This document shows positions 46,144 to 54,135 of a stretch of DNA of 64,000 bases, piece after piece. The number at the start of each line of letters is the position of its first letter. Position 1 is the first letter of the stretch. Under the pieces are notes generated by a model. It worked only from the letters and a program-made list of their open reading frames with translations, was not told the DNA's origin and did not search any database. The translations under genes were made by a program, and so were the position numbers. The stretch comes from Bacteroidota bacterium (GTDB lineage Bacteria; Bacteroidota; Bacteroidia; B-17B0; Aurantibacillaceae), in assembly GCA_019638705.1 (NCBI GenBank), contig JAHBTI010000019.1, forward strand, positions 1 through 64,000. Direction: 5' to 3'.

Positions 46144-47970
46144 TCAGGAATTACGAACCCTCAAACTCTCAGGGCTAATATCAACCAACATTTGTTCTTT
46201 TAATTCTTCAATACTCAACAAGGGGGTCATATCTTCCAAAGGCATAGAAATCATACTTCCGTCTGCTTGAGGAATTGCGGCTACTTTAGGAGACAATACC
46301 TCGTTAGGGATTAATTTCACATTTACAATAGCAGGCTTTTGAGAACTAATAGCAGTTGCCAATGTTTTTTCCATTGTTTCCACATTACTCGTTTCATAAT
46401 AATCTAAGCCGTATGTTGCGGCAATATCTTTTAAGTTCGGCAACCACAAGCCCGCTTCAGGTCCTGTTCCTACAAGTCTGCCTTTAAAATAATTATTTTG
46501 TGTGTTGCGAATTGAAGTGTAACCATTGTTGTTTAATACCACCAAGCAAATTGGTAATTGATGTTGCCTGATTGTAGCAAACTCTTGTATATTTAATTGA
46601 AGACTACCGTCACTTTCCACAGCTACAATCGGCTTCATATCATTGCCCACACAAGCACCAATGGCTGCTGGTAAACCATAACCCATTGCACCCAAACCGG
46701 CTGTTAAAAACAGCCTCTGCCCTTTTTTATTTTTAAATACTGTATAAAACGCTTCCACGGCTAAACCTGAGCTTCCTGTTCCTATCAATGTGTTTTCAGG
46801 AATTACATTTGAAAGGGCTAATGCAATGTGATAATGACTTATTACACCTGATGTGCTAAATGGTTTGCCGTCATTAACAGAGTATTTGTTTTTCCAATCC
46901 AAGCATTTTCTTCGCCATTCATCAATACTCAACTTTTTAAGGTTAGATTTGTTTAACAAAGTAAAGAATAGTGTTGCATCGGTAAGAATTTTTTCTTCAA
47001 CAATCATGTCAAGTTTATCCAACTCTTTAATGTCAATATCTACCACTACTTTTTTTGCATTACGTGCAAACTGCTTTGGATTAAAAGCTGTGATAATATT
47101 ATCCAATCTGCAACCAACACTAATTAATAAATCAGAATTTTGAATTGCAAAATTAGGAGCACGCAAAGCAACCGAACCAGGCTTACCTACATTTAAAGGG
47201 TGGTCAAAAGGTAGAAAGTCCATAGCGTTCCAAGTTGCTATCACAGGCATTTGTGTTTTTTCTACAAACTTCTCAAATTCTTGTTTAGCCCCTGAAAGCC
47301 TTGCGCCGTTACCAATTAAAAGAAGTGGGCGTTTTGCGCCATTTATTAATTTTAGCGTTTGTTCAATGCTGTTTTCTAAAGCCACATTATCTTCCTGAAT
47401 TTTTTCCGGAACAAAACCTTTCAATTTTGTTTCATCTATTGGTGCGCCCTGAACATCTAATGGTATGTCAATCCAAACCGGTCCTTTACGCCCTGTGGTT
47501 GACAAATGAATAGCTTTTTCCAATTCGTATTTAATATCTTCAGGCACTTCAATTGTTTTAGCATATTTGGTAATTGTTTTTACCATAGTTACAATATCCA
47601 CTTCTTGCACACCTTTTTGCCGCAAGCCAGAATCTTTAAGAAGGTCTGAACGTTTTGCTTGTCCCGAAATAACCAACATGGGAATAGAGTCTATCCATGC
47701 TCCGGCAACGGGTGTTATTATATTGGTTGTGCCAGGACCCGTTGTAACTACTGCTACTCCAAATGTTTCTCGTACTCGTCCTGCCGCTTCTGCAGAAATA
47801 CCAACAGCCTGCTCATGATGACAAGCGATTGTTTTAATACCGTTTTGTTTGCCAAAAGCATCTATCAAATGCATGGCTCCACCGCCGGGTAATAAAAAAA
47901 CTTCTTTAATTCCTATACTCTGAATATACGCGGAGATAAAATCCGCCACACGAAACACTTCTTTTGACAT
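46144..47970 (-). CDS. Thiamine-diphosphate enzyme of the acetolactate synthase fold
   Basis: The 608-residue protein has the three-domain layout of ThDP enzymes such as acetolactate synthase. The N-terminal domain holds IKEVFLLPGGGAMHLIDAFG and the catalytic glutamate in ACHHEQAVGISAEAAGRVRE (about residue 53), then VVTTGPGTTNIITPVAGAW. The C-terminal cofactor domain has GAMGYGLPAAIGACVGNDMK and the ThDP/Mg motif, here VESDGSLQLNIQEFATIRQH, followed by VVLNNNGYTSIRNTQ. Biosynthetic acetolactate synthases usually have GDG at that site. Relatives in sugar loci act on keto-sugars (YerE adds an acetyl branch). No regulatory subunit is adjacent, so a role in branched-sugar synthesis is inferred over valine/isoleucine synthesis. 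Confidence 0.87.
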   Translation of the reverse strand: MSKEVFRVADFISAYIQSIGIKEVFLLPGGGAMHLIDAFGKQNGIKTIACHHEQAVGISAEAAGRVRETFGVAVVTTGPGTTNIITPVAGAWIDSIPMLVISGQAKRSDLLKDSGLRQKGVQEVDIVTMVKTITKYAKTIEVPEDIKYELEKAIHLSTTGRKGPVWIDIPLDVQGAPIDETKLKGFVPEKIQEDNVALENSIEQTLKLINGAKRPLLLIGNGARLSGAKQEFEKFVEKTQMPVIATWNAMDFLPFDHPLNVGKPGSVALRAPNFAIQNSDLLISVGCRLDNIITAFNPKQFARNAKKVVVDIDIKELDKLDMIVEEKILTDATLFFTLLNKSNLKKLSIDEWRRKCLDWKNKYSVNDGKPFSTSGVISHYHIALALSNVIPENTLIGTGSSGLAVEAFYTVFKNKKGQRLFLTAGLGAMGYGLPAAIGACVGNDMKPIVAVESDGSLQLNIQEFATIRQHQLPICLVVLNNNGYTSIRNTQNNYFKGRLVGTGPEAGLWLPNLKDIAATYGLDYYETSNVETMEKTLATAISSQKPAIVNVKLIPNEVLSPKVAAIPQADGSMISMPLEDMTPLLSIEELKEQMLVDISPESLRVRNS

Positions 47971-47976
47971 AATTTC

Positions 47977-49488
47977 TCAGGAAATCCAATAAGTTAAAAG
48001 AGTTTTTCTGTTTTTGTTTTTGCTGATGCTTTCATCTGTATAAAACGAATCGTTTACAAAATGGGTAGATGAAATTTCTTCTATTACACTTCCTGTTTCG
48101 GTAATAAATGAATGGCGAACACCAGGTTGAATAGTTATCACATCGCCGGGTTTCATTTCGCTTTCTTCACCGTTTAATTTTACTTTTACATTACCATACA
48201 GTACATGAAAAGTTTCTTCTTTTTGATTATGGTATTGCTCGGGGTGAAATTGACCGGGTAGCGAAATGAGTAATTTTTTACAATACTCTCTATTTACAAC
48301 GGTAATCATTGTTAAACCTGTTTCGTAAAATTTTTCAATTCCGTAGTGATGAGAAATTTCCAAATCGGCTTTCTGAGGAATAGTGATACCACTTTCTTTA
48401 AGTAATCTTTTTACTTCACCTGCAATTTCCAATACTTTATCGCTTGAGTTATAACTGGTGGTATTAGTTGTGTTTACTGCTGCATTTGCAGCAATTTCTG
48501 CTTTAGCAGTAAACGTGGTATATTTTGACCAATCGTTGGCTCTAATTTGTCCTTCTGATGCAGGAAAAGCAAAATAAACATCGTTTGTAGAAACTGTTTC
48601 GCCTGCTTTTATATCTCTTTTTACAAATGCCCCACGTTGTAATGACAATAAGCTGTCGCGCTCGTTTTTATTTACAGTAAGCAATCTGTCTGTTTGCCCG
48701 CACATAATAAAGGCTTCTTTGGCTGAGTTCAACCATTTTTCATATTGTTCAGGAGTTGAAGAATATGCATTTAACGGTGCATTTGGAGTAGGAACACCAA
48801 CGTGTTTTTCAAAAATAGAAGCATTTTTTGCTACGGCAATTTTCACAAGGTCTAAATTGTCAGGCTCTTCATGAGTTGAAAAGCCAACGGTTAAACCCGG
48901 ATACCTTTGTTTCAGAAAGTCAAGTTGAGATAAATTCATTTTTTCAATTGGTGTTGGATATTCGCCAACACAGTGCATAATGGCAAATTCTTTGTTTCGG
49001 TGAGAAAGGAAACTTACAACTCTGTCTATTTCTTCAATCGAAGCACCGGCTGTTGAAGCAATAACAGGCTTGTCAGTTTTTACGATACGCTCTAATAATG
49101 ACCAATCTGTAAAAGAGCAACTTGCTACTTTTATTATTTCAAGATTTTGCTCCAAAATAACATCAACTGAAGGTTCGTCAAACGGAGTTGACATAGTGAT
49201 AAAACCATTATTGCGCATTTCTTCCACCAAACGGTTAAAATCATTTCTACTTAACTTAGTTTCAGAAAAACGTTTTACATATTTCACATCATCACGCCCT
49301 TTAAATGAGGGGTGAATAAAAGTGTCCAAATCTCTGTATTGCAATTTAAAAGCAAATTTGAACATTGGAAAATTCCTACATACTTCTCCAAAGGCTTTTA
49401 TTATTGTTATTCCATGGTTTACATCTCCCATGTGATTGTTCGCCATCTCCAGCACAAAAAGTGGTTTATCTGCTATTTTCATATTCAT
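47977..49488 (-). CDS. NeuB-family synthase fused to a cupin domain
   Basis: The 503-residue protein joins three modules. A NeuB-type TIM barrel (about residues 1-265) has FVLEMANNHMGDVNHGITII, STPFDEPSVDVILEQNLEII, VIASTAGASIEEIDRV, IMHCVGEYPTPIEKMNLSQL, TVGFSTHEEPDN and ASIFEKHVGV (metal His). A SAF-like segment follows near 290-330 (RGAFVKRDIKAGETVSTNDV). A C-terminal cupin (about 385-490) has FHPEQYHNQKEETFHVLYGN and MKPGDVITIQPGVRHSFI, with the His/Glu metal ligands of cupins; it looks somewhat like D-lyxose isomerase cupins. NeuB enzymes condense PEP with a sugar. The fused cupin could isomerise the acceptor sugar. The final sugar is unknown. Confidence 0.88.
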   Translation of the reverse strand: MNMKIADKPLFVLEMANNHMGDVNHGITIIKAFGEVCRNFPMFKFAFKLQYRDLDTFIHPSFKGRDDVKYVKRFSETKLSRNDFNRLVEEMRNNGFITMSTPFDEPSVDVILEQNLEIIKVASCSFTDWSLLERIVKTDKPVIASTAGASIEEIDRVVSFLSHRNKEFAIMHCVGEYPTPIEKMNLSQLDFLKQRYPGLTVGFSTHEEPDNLDLVKIAVAKNASIFEKHVGVPTPNAPLNAYSSTPEQYEKWLNSAKEAFIMCGQTDRLLTVNKNERDSLLSLQRGAFVKRDIKAGETVSTNDVYFAFPASEGQIRANDWSKYTTFTAKAEIAANAAVNTTNTTSYNSSDKVLEIAGEVKRLLKESGITIPQKADLEISHHYGIEKFYETGLTMITVVNREYCKKLLISLPGQFHPEQYHNQKEETFHVLYGNVKVKLNGEESEMKPGDVITIQPGVRHSFITETGSVIEEISSTHFVNDSFYTDESISKNKNRKTLLTYWIS

Positions 49489-49511
49489 TATATTCTTCCC
49501 TTTTATTGATT

Positions 49512-50150
49512 TTAATTACTGATTACTCTCATCAACTCCAAAATAGAGTGAATGGCAAATTTAGGATTTTTCTTAATCAAATCTTCTTTTTTTTCGTAAC
49601 CGTAAGTTATTGCTACTGTGATTAGTCCACAAACCTTTCCTGCTTCTATGTCTTTCTGACCGTCTCCAACCATAATCCCCTCTTTTATATTATTTTCTGC
49701 GCAAATTTGCCTAACCATTTCTTCTTTTGAAGTGATTTTTCCTTTTGTTTGGTCGCTTGCTTTTACTGAAGTTATAAAGTTTGACAATTGCTTTTGTGCC
49801 AAAATTTTTAACGTAGGTGCTAAACGCTTGTTTGTTGCTATATGAAGAATATAGTTGTTGTTGTGCAATTGTTTTAATGTTTCGTAAACATGAGGATACA
49901 ACAACGTTTTTTCAAAAGTTGAATTGTCATATACTTCCGAAAAAATATTCTTTGCTTCTGTAATCTTTTTCGCATCACCTTTGTAGATAATTTCCAAAGT
50001 GGCTTGCAAAGTAGCTGTAAGGCTTATGGAATTCAAATCAAGTGGGTCGCTTGGTGGCAATTTTTCACACACTTGTTTAAATGTATCCAAAACCTCTTGT
50101 TTGGAATCAACTAAAGTACCGTCAAGGTCAAATATAATATGCTGAGTCAT
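49512..50150 (-). CDS. HAD-superfamily phosphatase
   Basis: The 212-residue protein has the four HAD motifs: IIFDLDGTLVDS (nucleophile and acid Asp), ILHIATNKR (motif II Thr), a lysine in SDQTKGKITSKEEM (motif III) and GIMVGDGQKDIEAGKVCGL (motif IV). The cap is of the helical C1 type. It resembles phosphoglycolate phosphatase and gives no specific substrate, but its position 23 bases upstream of the NeuB-cupin gene suggests it removes a phosphate from the product of a phosphorylated-sugar condensation, as NeuC/KdsC-type steps do. Stop and start with YfhO are 9 bases apart. Confidence 0.88.
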   Translation of the reverse strand: MTQHIIFDLDGTLVDSKQEVLDTFKQVCEKLPPSDPLDLNSISLTATLQATLEIIYKGDAKKITEAKNIFSEVYDNSTFEKTLLYPHVYETLKQLHNNNYILHIATNKRLAPTLKILAQKQLSNFITSVKASDQTKGKITSKEEMVRQICAENNIKEGIMVGDGQKDIEAGKVCGLITVAITYGYEKKEDLIKKNPKFAIHSILELMRVISN

Positions 50151-50159
50151 TTGATTGTT

Positions 50160-52607
50160 TTACGCTGCTTTTTCAACTTTATTTTTTGCACTAAACTTTT
50201 TTGTATTGAAAAAAAGCAAACCCACAAAAATCACCATAAAGATTAAAGATATAATTATCCCCTCCCTTTTAAAACGAGGCTCAAACTTCAATTCCACCTC
50301 ATTACTCCCCTTTTGCGTAAGCAAACCCGTCAATCCGCAATTCAAACGGTACAACTTTGCTTCTTGACCGTTAATTGTGGCTTTCCAACCTGCATCAAAC
50401 GGAAATGAGAAAAATAAAATTTTTGGCTCGTTTGTGTTTACGCTTCCTGTAATATGGTTTTCGGAAAACTTGGTAACGGAAAAATTATCTTGCTTTAATT
50501 CGTTTCCAAACGCAGCGTAATTATCAAATGTAATTGGCTGCAACGTATCCATGGCATTAAATTTTTGAATGAAAGCAAAACTTTGCAAATCCTCATCATC
50601 AATTACGCAAGCACGAAGCATGGCAAAATCCTTTTGATTAGGCGAAAACTTCATAAAATCGGTGTGCGAAATAACTTTGTTGTATGTTAAACCAAACGGA
50701 AGTGCATATTTATTTTGATACACGCGCACATCACCAAAGGCATGAATAGAATCCATACCCATGCCGCTTAAAGCATTGTCGGTGCGTTTGCTCAACCAAT
50801 ATTTTCCTGCGCACAACGAAAACAACACAGGTCTGTCTGCCAAGCCTTTTGCCCAACGTGTAGAATTTTCATCACTCGCATCAATCACATCTAATTCGCC
50901 CAAAAACTTAATGTAATTTTTTTGATTGAAAGAAAAGTATGACGGCGTTCCGTAAAAACCCTGCACTTTGGCATCGTTAATGCTTCCGTGAATAGCCATG
51001 CCCGAAGCATATTCTTTATTTACGCGGTAGAAACTTTTGTCAATGCTTTTTAAATAGTTTATGCTTTCAACCGTGTAATCGTTGTAACCAACTTTTGCCT
51101 GCAATAATTGTTTGGTCATTACATCGCGTTTGTTTACCGTAATGTTTGAATTGACAAACAGTTCCAACACACACAGCACAAGAATTGCCGTTTTAGAAAA
51201 ATTTTTAATGTTAGCTTTTTGCGTTAATCCAAACAACAAGCCTGAATACGCTAAAATTAAAAACGTTGCAAAAGAACGCAAACCTGTGTTTATACCCTGT
51301 TTAAACTGTGCGTTTGGCGAGTACAATAAAATCAATAAAAACGCGACTGTTATAATCAAAGTGATTTTATTCAACTTACCGTTTTTTTCAATGTGTGAAA
51401 TGGCGCGCACCGCAAACATCAACATAAACAAAACAATTACTAAAGAAAATGTACGGAAATAATCTCCCGTAAACGCCCAAAACGCATAACGGAAAAAGGG
51501 AAACATAATCGGCAAACACAACAAAGCCGTGAGTATGCCGTAAAAATATTTTTGACGTTTATTTAAAGAACTAAAAAATTGCGGAAAAGCCACCAAACTC
51601 AAAATACCGCAGTAAAACAAAGGAGCTTCCAAATAATTTTGCCAACCTCTAAAATTGTTTCCTGTGCCAATCATGTCGCTGCCAAAACTTCTGAAAACCG
51701 TTGTAAACCTCAACACAGGGTCAGCCAAAGCAAACATGGGTTGATTTTGAAGCTTTGCAAAAAAACTTGCTTCGCCGCCCACACGCGGACTTTCGGTGTA
51801 TTGCAACATATCCGCAAACAATTGATAAGAACTTATAAGTACCGCAACCGCAGCAATGCCAATGGTTTTAAGCGTGAACAAAATAAATTGTTTTGTGTTT
51901 TTTTCTTTTACATCGTGGTAGCGAACTATGGCATAGCCAGCCAGCAAAATGGTGTACATAAACAAAAAGAAAGGTTGCAAAAACGCCAACAGGGTAATGC
52001 CAACTGCCAACCACAAAAATTTTCCGTGCTGCAACCAACGTTCAAAACCATAAAGAATAATTGCCGCGTAAAGGGCTTCCACCGAAAAAATTGTCCAGCA
52101 ACCACCAAGAATAACATAGCCCGAAAAAGCGTAACACAAAGCGCCAATCAATGAGGAGTAGTTACCAAGTTTCAATTCTTTTAAAAATTTATAGAATACA
52201 AAACCTGCCAAGAAAATTTTCAAAATCTCAACAAACACCAACACATAAGGAATTGTTTGCTTGTCAAAAAAAGTAACAACAGTTGTAAAAAAATCGCTGA
52301 GGTACATGGGAAATAAATTTTGCCCCATACCCTGTTGAAACGACCAGCCCACAACAAAACCCTCATTTTTCATGTAATCGGACTGAGCGGCAATTCCGGG
52401 GAAATAAATGTTTATGGAATCGCTGCCAATATCGCGAAACAAATACACTTTTTTTAAACTTATAAAATCACTGAACACGAAATAACTTACAAGCATGGTA
52501 ATGCCAAGCAAATAATACAATTCTTTGCCTTTAATATAAGTGTCGTAAAAATTTTTGTCGGAAGCAGGTGCGGCAGTTTTTGCAGCTGATTTATTTTGTT
52601 TGGACAT
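50160..52607 (-). CDS. YfhO family membrane protein
   Basis: An 815-residue polytopic membrane protein with about twelve to fourteen hydrophobic segments. It begins near residue 30 with LYYLLGITMLVSYFVFSDFI, has SYQLFADMLQYTESPRV in an extracytoplasmic loop, and a large soluble region of about 240 residues near the C-terminus before a last transmembrane segment (REGIIISLIFMVIFVGLLFF). It matches the YfhO family (GT-C fold) of bacterial membrane glycosyltransferase-like proteins, which can modify lipoteichoic acid or other surface polymers; the Bacteroidota role is less clear. It appears to head the minus-strand run to 42853. Confidence 0.85.
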   Translation of the reverse strand: MSKQNKSAAKTAAPASDKNFYDTYIKGKELYYLLGITMLVSYFVFSDFISLKKVYLFRDIGSDSINIYFPGIAAQSDYMKNEGFVVGWSFQQGMGQNLFPMYLSDFFTTVVTFFDKQTIPYVLVFVEILKIFLAGFVFYKFLKELKLGNYSSLIGALCYAFSGYVILGGCWTIFSVEALYAAIILYGFERWLQHGKFLWLAVGITLLAFLQPFFLFMYTILLAGYAIVRYHDVKEKNTKQFILFTLKTIGIAAVAVLISSYQLFADMLQYTESPRVGGEASFFAKLQNQPMFALADPVLRFTTVFRSFGSDMIGTGNNFRGWQNYLEAPLFYCGILSLVAFPQFFSSLNKRQKYFYGILTALLCLPIMFPFFRYAFWAFTGDYFRTFSLVIVLFMLMFAVRAISHIEKNGKLNKITLIITVAFLLILLYSPNAQFKQGINTGLRSFATFLILAYSGLLFGLTQKANIKNFSKTAILVLCVLELFVNSNITVNKRDVMTKQLLQAKVGYNDYTVESINYLKSIDKSFYRVNKEYASGMAIHGSINDAKVQGFYGTPSYFSFNQKNYIKFLGELDVIDASDENSTRWAKGLADRPVLFSLCAGKYWLSKRTDNALSGMGMDSIHAFGDVRVYQNKYALPFGLTYNKVISHTDFMKFSPNQKDFAMLRACVIDDEDLQSFAFIQKFNAMDTLQPITFDNYAAFGNELKQDNFSVTKFSENHITGSVNTNEPKILFFSFPFDAGWKATINGQEAKLYRLNCGLTGLLTQKGSNEVELKFEPRFKREGIIISLIFMVIFVGLLFFNTKKFSAKNKVEKAA

Positions 52608-52709
52608 ATACTTTAACTATTCTCTGTTTTTTGAAAGAAGCCTAAAATTAAGTTGAATAAATGCCTTGACAAAATTTTTTTTCGGAAACAAAAACTCAAC
52701 AATAAAAAA

Positions 52710-52840
52710 TTTAACCACATAGTAACAATAGAAAGCATAGTTTCTAATCAGACAATACAACTTCACACATAGTTATGTCGCTATGCGACACTATGTGAGT
52801 TCTTTAAAAACTATGAAAACTCTGTTACTATGTGGTTAAA
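52710..52840. repeat. Nested-palindrome element bounded by an 18-bp perfect inverted repeat
   Basis: TTTAACCACATAGTAACA (52710-52727) and its exact complement (52823-52840) bracket a 131-base unit. Inside are further nested inverted repeats: CATAGTTT/AAACTATG (52736, 52808), CACATAGT/ACTATGTG (52766, 52790) and TGTCGC/GCGACA (52776, 52785) around a TAT loop. The unit could fold into one long interrupted hairpin. It has no coding potential and lies between the YfhO promoter side and the cystathionine gamma-synthase gene. It looks like a dispersed MITE- or REP-like element. Confidence 0.8.
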
Positions 52841-52878
52841 AAAATTGGTACTTTTAAAAACTATTTCAGCAAAATTTT

Positions 52879-54036
52879 ATGTCAGATTTTTCATCGTACA
52901 AATTCGGAACTCGCGCCATACACGCAGGCGCAGAGCCTGACCCAAGCACAGGCGCAGTTATGACACCCATTTTTCAAACAAGCACGTTTGTTCAGGAATA
53001 TCCTGGCAAACACAAAGGTTACGCTTACGCGCGCGGAAAAAACCCAACCCGCGAAGCCCTGCAAAAAAACATTGCCGCTTTGGAAAACGGAAAACATTGT
53101 TTGTGCTTTAGCAGCGGCATGGGCGCGGTGGACGCAGTGATTAAATTATTGCGACCAAACGATGAAGTAATTACAGGCGATGATTTATATGGCGGAAGCT
53201 ACCGTATGTTTACCAAAGTGTTTGCCAATTACGGCATCAAATTTCATTTTGTGGACATGACCAAGGCGAGCAACATTGAAAAATACATCAACTCAAACAC
53301 AAAATTAATTTGGGCTGAAACGCCTACCAATCCTACCATGCAGATTATTGACATTGAGGCTTGCGCAAAAATTGCCAAACAGCACAAGTTAATTTTGGCA
53401 GTGGATAATACCTTTGCTTCGCCTTATTTGCAAAATCCTTTGTCGTTGGGTGCAGACATTGTGATGCACAGCGTTACCAAATATTTGGGCGGACACAGCG
53501 ATGTGATAATGGGCGCACTCATTACCAACGATGATAAATTGCACGAGCAACTGGCGTTTATTCACAACTCCTGCGGCGCAACGCCCGGACCAATGGACAG
53601 CTTTCTTGTGATGCGCGGCATTAAAACGCTACATCTTCGAATGGAACGCCATTGCTTTAACGGAAAAAAAATTGCCGACTATTTAAAATCTCACCCAAAG
53701 ATTGAAAAGGTTTACTATCCGGGTTTTCCCGAACACCCAAACCACAACATTGCAAAAAAACAAATGCGCGATTTTGGCGGCATGATTTCCATTGTGCTGA
53801 AAGATAAAAGCATTGACACTACATTTAAAGTAGCTTCCTCATTTAAAGTTTTTTCTTTAGCCGAAAGTTTGGGCGGTGTGGAAAGTTTAATTAATCACCC
53901 TGCCACTATGACACACGCTTCCATACCAAAAGAAGAACGCGAAAAAGCAGGCGTGGTGGACAATCTCTTGCGTTTAAGCGTGGGCGTGGAAGACGTAGAA
54001 GATTTATTGGAAGATTTAAAACAGGCGTTGGGGTAA
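52879..54036 (+). CDS. metB: Cystathionine gamma-synthase or related PLP trans-sulfuration enzyme
   Basis: A 385-residue Cys/Met metabolism PLP enzyme. It has TRAIHAGAEPDPSTGAVMTP, YARGKNPTREALQKNIAALE, CLCFSSGMGAVDAVIKLL (phosphate contact), VDNTFASPYLQNPLSLGADI and the Schiff-base lysine in IVMHSVTKYLGGHSDVIMGA (about residue 210). The end SLGGVESLINHPATMTHASI is typical of this family. It cannot be separated from cystathionine gamma-lyase by eye. It makes or cleaves cystathionine in methionine/cysteine interconversion. A 6-bp hairpin (54046-54063) follows and may end transcription weakly. Confidence 0.88.
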   Translation: MSDFSSYKFGTRAIHAGAEPDPSTGAVMTPIFQTSTFVQEYPGKHKGYAYARGKNPTREALQKNIAALENGKHCLCFSSGMGAVDAVIKLLRPNDEVITGDDLYGGSYRMFTKVFANYGIKFHFVDMTKASNIEKYINSNTKLIWAETPTNPTMQIIDIEACAKIAKQHKLILAVDNTFASPYLQNPLSLGADIVMHSVTKYLGGHSDVIMGALITNDDKLHEQLAFIHNSCGATPGPMDSFLVMRGIKTLHLRMERHCFNGKKIADYLKSHPKIEKVYYPGFPEHPNHNIAKKQMRDFGGMISIVLKDKSIDTTFKVASSFKVFSLAESLGGVESLINHPATMTHASIPKEEREKAGVVDNLLRLSVGVEDVEDLLEDLKQALG

Positions 54037-54135
54037 GCCTGAAAAATCACCTTTTTTGGTGATGTTGTAATTCAATTCAGAAACGTATATTTAGCAAGGT
54101 AAAATTATCGCACTAAATTTTTTAACCTGACGAAA

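Noticed and set aside
46144-47970. Annotation as ilvB (valine/isoleucine synthesis)
   Set aside because: No ilv neighbours or regulatory subunit are seen, the gene lies in a sugar locus and the cofactor motif is atypical, so no ilv symbol was given.
51579-52154. 191-codon plus-strand frame inside the YfhO gene
   Set aside because: It is antisense to a well-formed membrane protein and is poor in protein-like composition.
54046-54063. Hairpin ATCACC-TTTTTT-GGTGAT as a terminator for metB
   Set aside because: The stem is only six base pairs and no T tract follows, so it was left out of the terminator list.
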